From assembly GCF_947497275.1 (NCBI RefSeq), contig NZ_CANMFS010000007.1, positions 1 through 64,000 on the forward strand: DNA of 64,000 nt, given 5' to 3'. Both the position numbers and the translations under genes were made by a program. The number at the start of each line of letters is the position of its first letter. The first letter of the stretch is position 1. This DNA comes from an uncultured Sulfitobacter sp. (GTDB lineage: Bacteria; Pseudomonadota; Alphaproteobacteria; Rhodobacterales; Rhodobacteraceae). The notes under the pieces are model-generated. The model had not been told where the DNA came from. It did not search any database and saw nothing but the letters and a program-made list of their open reading frames with translations. Below are positions 57,872-64,000 of the stretch, piece after piece.

Positions 57872-59815
57872 TCACCCGGTGCTGAGGGTCTGCCGCTCTC
57901 CGCGCAGAAACCGCCAGACGATCAGACCGGTCAATGCCAGCCCACCGATAATATCGGCCATCGGCGCGGCATAGAACAGCAAGGCAGCCGACGCCAGAAA
58001 CACCCCCCGCCCAGGTATGGACAGCGTTCCTCGAAAGTAACCGCTCAACCCGACGCTGACCGCAAAGACGGCGGCGCTTGCCACACCCAGATCCAGAACG
58101 ATCTGACCGGTGCCGCCCTGCGCCAGAATGCCCGGTCTGAACACAAACAGGAAGGGCACCACATAAACCGCCCCGGCAAGCACCAGTGCGCGACCGGCAA
58201 CTTTCCAGAAATTGGCCCCGGCCAGCGCGGCAGCGGCATAGACGCTGGCGCAGACCGGCGGCGTGATGGCTGACAGGATCGCGTAGTAGAAGACGAACAG
58301 ATGCGCCGTCAGTTCCGGCAGGCCAAGCCGCACGAGGCTGGGTGCTGCAACCGCCGCCGCCAGAACATAAGAGGCCGTGGTCGGCACATCCATGCCCAGC
58401 ACGATCGACAGAACAGCCGCCAGCAGCAAGGCGACGATCAGGCCTTGATCGGATACTGAAAACAGCAGGTTCGAGATTTTGACCCCCGCGCCCGTCGCCG
58501 TCAGAACCTTGACGACGATCGCCGCACAAGCCAGCAACGCGGCAATCATCACCAACGCGCGACCCGCCTCAACCATCCCCTCGTAAACGTCGCGGGCCAG
58601 CCCGGTCCAACATGCCTTCAGCCCCTGCTCCCGCGTGTCCCGGCCAAAGGGGCGCACGGCCGCACAGGCCAAGATCAAAACGATGATGGACGCGGCACCG
58701 GCAAAGCTTGGTGTGTAGCCCTGGAACAAAAAGTAGATCACTGTCCCGATGGGGAGAAACAGCGGGATCGCCTTGTCGGGTGCCAGGAAATCCGCCGGTT
58801 TCGGCATTTCGTTTTTTGGTGTGGGCTGAAGGCCCGTACGGCGCGCATAAAGATCCACTCCGAGCCATATCGCGAGGTAGTAGAGAAACGCCGGGCCCAT
58901 CGCTGCCACAGCGATCTGGGTGTAGGGAATGTTCAGGAACTCAGCCATGATGAAGGCCCCCGCCCCCATCACCGGCGGCGTCAGCTGACCGGCGGAAGAC
59001 GCAACCGCCTCGACCGCGCCGGCAAAGGCCGGCGGATAGCGCAGCCGCTTCATCGTGGGGATGGTGATGGAGCCCGTCGCCATCACATTCGCCACCGCCG
59101 ATCCGGTCACAGTCCCGAACATCGCCGAGGACAGCGCGCAGACCTTGGCAGGTCCGCCGAAGGTACGCCCGGCGATCCATGTCGCCATCTTCATGAACAC
59201 GTCGGTCGCCCCGGTGGACAAAAGCAACGCCCCCAGAAGCACATAGATCGTGATGACCCGCGCGCCCACATCCGCCAGATAGCCGAAAATACCGGTGGTC
59301 GAGCTGTAGAAGGTCTCGACCGCCGTGCGGGCCGAAACGCGCGGCGGGCGCCAGCCCCCGTCGATCAGATCGTATCCGAAGTAATAATAAAGAACGGTGA
59401 TCAGTGCCAGTAAGGGCAGGAACCACCCGATCACTCGTCGGGCCGCTTCGAGCGTCAGCAGAACGGCCAGCAACCCCGCCGCCTTGTCGAGCGGCCCGTA
59501 CTGCACCATGATGTCGGAAAAGCGATCCCGGTTAAGGATCACATAGAGGCACACGCCAAAGGCCAGCAGCCCGAGCGTGATGTCGATGGTCCGCTCCAGC
59601 CCGTTTCGACCGCCGGTCCGCGCCGCGCGCGCGGCGTAAAGGAAAAAGGCACCACCCAGACCGAAGCCGATAAAGATCGGTCGTTGAACCAGCGGTTCGA
59701 ACTGTCCGAACAGGGCATTGTAGAAATGCAAAGCGACAAATGCCGCAAACAGCGCGCCGAGCGCCTGTGTTCCGCGCCGTTGCCAGGGCGAAGCCTCGGC
59801 CGATGAGTGTTTCAT
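57872..59815 (-). CDS. TRAP transporter fused permease (4TM/12TM, TAXI type)
   Basis: A 647-residue polytopic membrane protein in which small and large TRAP permeases are fused. MFGTVTGSAVANVMATGSIT, TMKRLRYPPAFAGAVEAVAS and GMDVPTTASYVLAAAVAAPS are the fused-type (DctMQ) signatures. AAGGGGAA precedes the ATG. It works with the TAXI binding protein encoded just upstream on the same strand to import a carboxylate using an ion gradient. It converges on the DUF35 operon. Confidence 0.92.
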   Translation of the reverse strand: MKHSSAEASPWQRRGTQALGALFAAFVALHFYNALFGQFEPLVQRPIFIGFGLGGAFFLYAARAARTGGRNGLERTIDITLGLLAFGVCLYVILNRDRFSDIMVQYGPLDKAAGLLAVLLTLEAARRVIGWFLPLLALITVLYYYFGYDLIDGGWRPPRVSARTAVETFYSSTTGIFGYLADVGARVITIYVLLGALLLSTGATDVFMKMATWIAGRTFGGPAKVCALSSAMFGTVTGSAVANVMATGSITIPTMKRLRYPPAFAGAVEAVASSAGQLTPPVMGAGAFIMAEFLNIPYTQIAVAAMGPAFLYYLAIWLGVDLYARRTGLQPTPKNEMPKPADFLAPDKAIPLFLPIGTVIYFLFQGYTPSFAGAASIIVLILACAAVRPFGRDTREQGLKACWTGLARDVYEGMVEAGRALVMIAALLACAAIVVKVLTATGAGVKISNLLFSVSDQGLIVALLLAAVLSIVLGMDVPTTASYVLAAAVAAPSLVRLGLPELTAHLFVFYYAILSAITPPVCASVYAAAALAGANFWKVAGRALVLAGAVYVVPFLFVFRPGILAQGGTGQIVLDLGVASAAVFAVSVGLSGYFRGTLSIPGRGVFLASAALLFYAAPMADIIGGLALTGLIVWRFLRGERQTLSTG

Positions 59816-59837
59816 TGTCGTGTTCCCCTTCAGGCGG

Positions 59838-59858
59838 CGGGGCGCAAATTGCGCCCCG
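59838..59858 (-). terminator. Hairpin between TAXI binding protein and permease genes
   Basis: CGGGGCGC-aaatt-GCGCCCCG forms a perfect 8-bp stem between the binding-protein stop (59906) and permease start (59815). A second small hairpin CCGGTC/GACCGG lies beside it (59864-59880). As with 33576, it probably lowers read-through so that the binding protein outnumbers the permease. Confidence 0.55.
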
Positions 59859-59905
59859 CTCGACCGGTCCTTTCGACCGGCGGCGTGACCGTCCGCAGTG
59901 CGGAA

Positions 59906-60877
59906 TCAGTTACCCACGGCTTCTTTCCAGTAGCGCGCCGCGCCCGGATGATAGACGATACCGGCCTCCATCGTCGCGACGGCATCGGCGGCGGTATCGT
60001 ACTCCGCCAATTGCGGCCAGGCCTCGACCAGCAGGTCCATGTTCTGGTGGATGCTGCGCGAGATGTCATAGGCCGTGTCGTCGTCCATGACGCCCGTTCG
60101 TGTCAGGAAAAAGACGTTGAGCTTGGGCACCCGCATCTCCTCGGACCCCGCAATAAGACCTGCGGGAAGGGTTGTGAAACCGACGCCTTCCATGGCTTGT
60201 GTCGCCGCTTTCTCCTGCTCTTCGGAGAACCCGATCAACCGCATCTCTGTGCTGGTCATCAACTCTTGCAAGGTCGCATCTACAGAGTTTGCGGCCCCGT
60301 ATTTGCTGTAACCGATAATCTGGCGGTTCTTGATGCCTTCCACCGCGTCCCCGACGGCTCCGTGCACGAGGTCGGCGTTGATGTCGAACATCGACAGGAC
60401 GGTGGTTGTCAGGTTCTCGGCAGCCGATCCGCGAATACCTGGATTGAATTTCTTGCCATCCAGATCGCCAAGCGTAGTCACACCCGATGCTTCGGTTGCG
60501 GCAATCAGCAACACCGACGCGCTGTAGGGATACAGCGCCACCGTATCGGCAATGGCGTTTCCGTCGAACTTGCCGGTTCCGTTTCGGGCAGCGATCAGAA
60601 TGTCAGTGGTGGCAAGGCCAAGATCGATTTCATCCCGCGCGAGGCGCAGGACATTGTCCACGCTGGCGCCGGTCTCGATCACGTTGACGGTGGTATCCTC
60701 CATACCGGTCTCGATCGCCTTGCTCATCGCGACCGAGATCGTAAAGTGGCTGGACGTCGGGCTCGTGGTCCCCATCGTAAGGTCCTTGGCCGAAACCGCG
60801 CCGCCCACAAGAAGGGCACTCAACGCCACTGCGGCACCGATGGCCCCCCTGCTCCCGATTGTTTTGCGTTTGAACAT
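59906..60877 (-). CDS. TAXI-family TRAP solute-binding protein
   Basis: A 323-residue TAXI binding protein. A signal peptide covers about residues 1-30 (GAIGAAVALSALLVGGAVSA). LTMGTTSPTSSHFTISVAMS and VIETGASVDNVLRLARDEID are the family's first-domain motifs. ATG 60877 is chosen because GGGAGGAAG precedes it; an in-frame ATG 12 codons upstream has no such site. It supplies substrate to the fused permease. The two CoA-transferase genes lie just upstream on the same strand, so the imported acid is probably activated by them. Confidence 0.9.
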   Translation of the reverse strand: MFKRKTIGSRGAIGAAVALSALLVGGAVSAKDLTMGTTSPTSSHFTISVAMSKAIETGMEDTTVNVIETGASVDNVLRLARDEIDLGLATTDILIAARNGTGKFDGNAIADTVALYPYSASVLLIAATEASGVTTLGDLDGKKFNPGIRGSAAENLTTTVLSMFDINADLVHGAVGDAVEGIKNRQIIGYSKYGAANSVDATLQELMTSTEMRLIGFSEEQEKAATQAMEGVGFTTLPAGLIAGSEEMRVPKLNVFFLTRTGVMDDDTAYDISRSIHQNMDLLVEAWPQLAEYDTAADAVATMEAGIVYHPGAARYWKEAVGN

Positions 60878-60920
60878 GTCTTCCTCCCAGTTGTTGTTCA
60901 GAATTACCCGCACTTGCGCG

Positions 60921-61688
60921 TCAGGCGCGCAAAGTTCCGGTCTTGTCGATCCGCTCGCGCAGCGCGGTCAGTTCCTCCTCTGTTGGCAGCGGCGTTTGTG
61001 GCACGTCCTGAGTGATCCCAAGATCAAACCCCGTGTGGCGCTGAACCTCTGCGGCCGTATGGCCCGCGTGGACCGATTTCAGCCGCATCCGCAGCGTCTC
61101 CGGGTCGAAATCCAGAACTGCGCGGGGTGTCACTACGAACCGCGGCCCTTCATTGGTCAGGCCGGCGGCGCGCTTCGCCTCGGGGCCGGAAAGATGCCCC
61201 GGTATGGTGATGAAATCTACTTTCTCGACAAAATTCCGCGCCGTATGAAGCGTCGGGCAGATGTAGAACCGCGTCGACGTGTGGCAGTAGGACAGGTTGG
61301 CCGCCCCCGGCCCTCGCATCCCCGGCGCGTGCAGCGTGCCACCCACGTGATGCAGGTTGATGTTGCCATAGGCGTCGTGCTGCAACCCGCTGTGAAAGAA
61401 GAAATCCAGCCCGTGATGGCTGTGGCCGAACAGCTCGATGAACGTCTCGGCGGCCTCGCAGCGGCCCAAGGCGCGGTCGTCCAGCATAGAGGGATAGAGC
61501 CGTCCCGGCTCGGGGTTGAAGAACATCTCTCCGCCGACTGTCAGGTTGGGTGCGCGCAGTTCGCGCGCCAGCGCGATCGCCGCCATAGGCACCAGAGCCG
61601 CAGCACCCGCCGCACCCAATTCGCCATCGGCCAGGTCGCGGGCCAGCACCACGACCATCTGCTCAAGGGGGGAAATCGCAGCCCTCAT
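60921..61688 (-). CDS. Family I CoA-transferase beta subunit (glutaconate CoA-transferase/IpdB-like)
   Basis: A 255-residue subunit of a two-subunit CoA-transferase. LGAAGAAALVPMAAIALARE, FFHSGLQHDAYGNINLHHVG and TRFYICPTLHTARNFVEKVD are typical of the B chain of the glutaconate CoA-transferase group, which also contains the steroid-ring hydrolase IpdAB. The catalytic Glu is probably in VGGEMFFNP, though the usual E-S/A-G context is changed. Its ATG overlaps the alpha-subunit stop by 4 nt. Transferase versus hydrolase cannot be decided by eye. Confidence 0.85.
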   Translation of the reverse strand: MRAAISPLEQMVVVLARDLADGELGAAGAAALVPMAAIALARELRAPNLTVGGEMFFNPEPGRLYPSMLDDRALGRCEAAETFIELFGHSHHGLDFFFHSGLQHDAYGNINLHHVGGTLHAPGMRGPGAANLSYCHTSTRFYICPTLHTARNFVEKVDFITIPGHLSGPEAKRAAGLTNEGPRFVVTPRAVLDFDPETLRMRLKSVHAGHTAAEVQRHTGFDLGITQDVPQTPLPTEEELTALRERIDKTGTLRA

Positions 61689-62623
61689 CCTTTCCGCGCC
61701 TCCGCGCTAAGCTGCGCGAGATATTCTGCGCCCCCGACTGTTTTGATATAGTCTTCCTGATCTTTCGGCCCGGTCACATGGCGCGCGATGTAGGCATCCA
61801 GCCCCTCGCTGTCGCCGGCCCGGGCGGCATCGCCCAGATCGGCGTAGGCGTCGATATGATCCTCGTCCATCGCGTAATTGGGGAAGCTCGCGGTGGGGTG
61901 TGCGCCGTAAGGCACCTCGACCACGGCGTCGACATAGTGTGACGGCACCGTCACCCGTGACGGGTCGTCAAGGATCACCTCGTCCGACACGATCCTGTCC
62001 ACACTGGCGATGACCATGTCCGAGGCCCGTGCCATCAGCTGATCGGCATAGACCATCGTGCTGAGATGGCGCAGGTTCCCCCAACGGTCAGCTTCCTGCG
62101 CGTGCAGGAAGGTGACGCTGGGCCGGATCGGTCCGACGGCGTGGATGCGGCGACCCGAAAACGGACAGTCGATTTCGCGGATCAGCGGATTGTGCTTCAG
62201 CACGTCCGACCCGCGCAACGCGTCGATCGGCTGAAACGGCACACCGTGGGCCGAGGCCATAAGCCCCCCCACCACGGTCAGCGCGTCCAGCGCATGGGCC
62301 GTAACCTGCCCCGCCTCGACCGCGCTTCGAAAATTGGGGCACAGACGATTCTCCAGCGTGACGCCGGGTATGAACACCTGCTCGACGGCGCCCGCCGCGA
62401 TCATCAGATCGACGTCATAGCCCGCACCGGGCGAGGAATAGACATGCAAGCCCTTTGCGCCCGCCGCCAACAACCCGCGCACCAGTGCGACCGGCCTGCC
62501 CTGCTTGAACAGCCCGCCAAGGCACAAGTCCGGACGTTCCCGCAAAGCGTCCCGGGCCTGACGCGCTGCGTCTTGCAGCCCCGTGACCTTGCTGCGGCGC
62601 GTGAGTGTCGTTTGGCCTTCCAT
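61685..62623 (-). CDS. Family I CoA-transferase alpha subunit (glutaconate CoA-transferase/IpdA-like)
   Basis: A 312-residue partner of the preceding entry. LCLGGLFKQGRPVALVRGLL, HVYSSPGAGYDVDLMIAAGA and HAQEADRWGNLRHLS are A-chain motifs. The likely start is ATG 62623 (MEGQTTLTRRSK); GGAG lies somewhat far upstream, so the exact start is less sure. The longer open frame upstream is low-complexity and not conserved in style. It probably shares a transcript with the beta subunit and the TAXI genes. Confidence 0.85.
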   Translation of the reverse strand: MEGQTTLTRRSKVTGLQDAARQARDALRERPDLCLGGLFKQGRPVALVRGLLAAGAKGLHVYSSPGAGYDVDLMIAAGAVEQVFIPGVTLENRLCPNFRSAVEAGQVTAHALDALTVVGGLMASAHGVPFQPIDALRGSDVLKHNPLIREIDCPFSGRRIHAVGPIRPSVTFLHAQEADRWGNLRHLSTMVYADQLMARASDMVIASVDRIVSDEVILDDPSRVTVPSHYVDAVVEVPYGAHPTASFPNYAMDEDHIDAYADLGDAARAGDSEGLDAYIARHVTGPKDQEDYIKTVGGAEYLAQLSAEARKG

Positions 62624-62655
62624 TGTTCGGTACGTCGCTCCGATGCTGCTGTTTT

Positions 62656-62674
62656 CCCGGGCCGACCGCCCGGG
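62656..62674. other. Hairpin in the leader of the CoA-transferase alpha gene
   Basis: CCCGGGC-cgacc-GCCCGGG is a perfect 7-bp stem flanked by TTTT on the left and GTTTT on the right. It lies 33 nt upstream of the start at 62623. It may be a terminator of transcripts from the membrane-protein gene or a leader structure. The rest of 62624-62786 shows no gene. Confidence 0.35.
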
Positions 62675-62786
62675 GTTTTCGCAGAACAACTGTACTGGAA
62701 CGCACGCGATCCAGCACCTTCCGGGATGCGACAGGGAGGATCGAACACATATGTGCGATTGTCCGCGCAGGGCGCAGATCAGGACA

Positions 62787-64000
62787 TCAGAGCAGCCCTG
62801 CCGCGACACCGCCCGCAACAATGAGGGCAATGAGAAGGATGCTGACCAAACCGAATAGCCCGTTCCATCCCAAACCGATGGTGAGGGGCCGTTCCCCCAC
62901 GATGGAAGACGCATAAACGACGGCGGTGATGGCAGGCCCCATGCAAATGATGCTGCTCCATCCCCCAGCCAGCGCAAGGCCCAGAGCAAGGGGCGATAAA
63001 CCATCCACGCCGATGCGGATGACCACTTCCGCCAGCAGCACCACCGAGATCATTGGGTGCACACCCAGCAGCCCCGTCAGGAACACCGTGATGATCAACA
63101 GCACAACCGTCACGACAGGCCGCGTTGCGATCCAGCCGAGATGGTCGGCAATCCACTCGACGGGAACGACCTCCAATGCGACGAGGCCGATGAATCCCGC
63201 CGAAGCGATAACGCTCATTTCGGTCGCGAATCCCGGTGCCTGCTTCACGAACCGTCGCGACATGTCGGAAATGCTGCCGACGCCCTTGCGCAGACCCGAC
63301 CAGAGAAGCGCATAAACCGGCACGATGGTGATCAGGACGGTCTGGAAACTGTATTCCGTCGCCCTGTCCAGTACCACGACCACGCCACCCAGCATAAGGA
63401 TATGACCTGCAACGACCACGACCGACCAACGGGCCCAGCCCGGCAAGCCCCCGGTCAGGGGCGCAACCCTGCCGCGCGACGACGGCGGACGCCACCATTC
63501 GACCGTGTCGAACAACCACCCCAAAAGGAAAAGCACGCCAGCCAGCGCGAGCCCGAATGGCGCCAGATGTGCCCATTCAAGACCCGGGATCGTAAGGATC
63601 ATCAGATTGAGGGCGATCCCGAACGGCGTCCAGAACGCGATGGATGAAAACCCCCGCATACAGGCGCTTACCATCCTGCGCTTGCGAGCCTCGTACACCA
63701 AATCATCCATTTCATGGCGATGGGCCTGCAGACCCTTCATGATGATCTCCAGCATCACGCCTAGCCCGCCGAGGTTCAAAAGCACCCCGAACAAGTGACC
63801 CCCCGCGCCCAAAGATGCGTAGCGGCGGGTCGGCGGCTGCAACGTCAGGAACTCTCCGGCAACTTCCACAACCGGGTCCTGTATGGCCGCAATGCGCAGG
63901 AATGCGACAGCCGTCAGCAGCGCGGACAGGAAAACGACACGCGCCGCGGCCTCTGCGAAAATGCGCGTTCCGATACCATCGGCCAGCGCCAAAACGGCAA
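62787..64000 (-). CDS. Polytopic membrane protein of unknown function, 5'-truncated by window edge
   Basis: At least 404 residues, open to the right edge, so the true start lies outside the window. It has around ten hydrophobic segments (for example VVVVAGHILMLGGVVVVLD and VVTVVLLIITVFLTGLLGVH) joined by short polar loops, and a central cytoplasmic stretch with RKGVGSISDMSRRFVKQAPG. I do not recognise the family with confidence; a transporter is likely. It is co-oriented with the CoA-transferase and TAXI genes, so it may serve the same substrate. Confidence 0.75.
   Translation of the reverse strand, partial: AVLALADGIGTRIFAEAAARVVFLSALLTAVAFLRIAAIQDPVVEVAGEFLTLQPPTRRYASLGAGGHLFGVLLNLGGLGVMLEIIMKGLQAHRHEMDDLVYEARKRRMVSACMRGFSSIAFWTPFGIALNLMILTIPGLEWAHLAPFGLALAGVLFLLGWLFDTVEWWRPPSSRGRVAPLTGGLPGWARWSVVVVAGHILMLGGVVVVLDRATEYSFQTVLITIVPVYALLWSGLRKGVGSISDMSRRFVKQAPGFATEMSVIASAGFIGLVALEVVPVEWIADHLGWIATRPVVTVVLLIITVFLTGLLGVHPMISVVLLAEVVIRIGVDGLSPLALGLALAGGWSSIICMGPAITAVVYASSIVGERPLTIGLGWNGLFGLVSILLIALIVAGGVAAGLL

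Noticed and set aside
1..64000. tRNA, rRNA, CRISPR arrays, integrases or insertion sequences
   Set aside because: I looked for cloverleaf ends, repeat-spacer patterns and transposase or integrase motifs and found none; the region reads as chromosomal catabolic DNA.

Overview
This 64 kb window is dense, high-GC bacterial DNA with short intergenic gaps and many ATGA/GTGA gene overlaps. TRAP transporters of the DctPQM and TAXI types, a branched-chain-type ABC importer, GntR/IclR/TetR regulators and many acyl-CoA enzymes suggest an alphaproteobacterium of the Rhodobacterales kind. That placement is inference from gene content and style; no rRNA or phylogenetic marker is present. I count about 58 protein genes plus one probable leader peptide. 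No tRNA, rRNA, CRISPR array, phage or insertion sequence was seen.

Almost every gene handles CoA thioesters. There are nine acyl-CoA dehydrogenases, four short-chain dehydrogenases, three crotonases, five hot-dog proteins (thioesterases and dehydratases), two thiolase-fold proteins, a FadH dienoyl-CoA reductase and a two-subunit biotin-dependent acyl-CoA carboxylase. Two lyases (HMG-CoA-lyase-like and citryl-CoA-lyase-like), five CoA-ligase systems and four CoA-transferase/racemase systems complete the set.

Layout: (a) 1-119 (-) is the N-terminus of an AtuA-family protein, divergent from a six-gene operon at 369-5353. (b) 5372-6742 (-) is a duplicated TetR regulator, divergent from a BadH-like dehydrogenase at 6834. 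(c) 7849-10553 is a small mixed group (NmrA-like, AraC-like, thioesterase, flavodoxin-like). (d) 10785-14378 (-) holds a CoA ligase and FadH, divergent from an 11-gene operon at 14472-27337 with the carboxylase and both lyases. (e) 27471-35222 is a Liv-type ABC importer with an embedded acyl-CoA ligase. (f) 35251-39692 holds a racemase-like gene divergent from crotonase-thiolase-dehydrogenase genes. (g) 39871-46372 is a CoA-transferase/GntR/dehydrogenase cassette divergent from a TRAP importer. (h) 46785-52277 (-) is a related cassette with IclR and a fused ADP-forming ligase, divergent from 52436-57783, which has a split ADP-forming ligase and a MaoC/dehydrogenase/Cys-less thiolase/DUF35 module. 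(i) 57872-64000 (-) is a TAXI-TRAP importer, a family I CoA-transferase and a membrane protein.

The strongest new signal is one palindrome, CTAACA-NN-TGTTAG, placed identically against a -10-like hexamer in front of units (a), (b), (d) and (e). It is the probable operator of the duplicated TetR protein and would tie four units into one regulon. The gene set (AtuA-like protein, isovaleryl-type dehydrogenases, methylcrotonyl/geranyl-type carboxylase, HMG-CoA-lyase-like enzyme, dienoyl-CoA reductases, alpha-methylacyl-CoA racemase-like enzyme, BadH- and AliB-like enzymes) suggests complete catabolism of a methyl-branched, perhaps cyclic, isoprenoid or alicyclic carboxylic acid. The exact substrate cannot be read from sequence.
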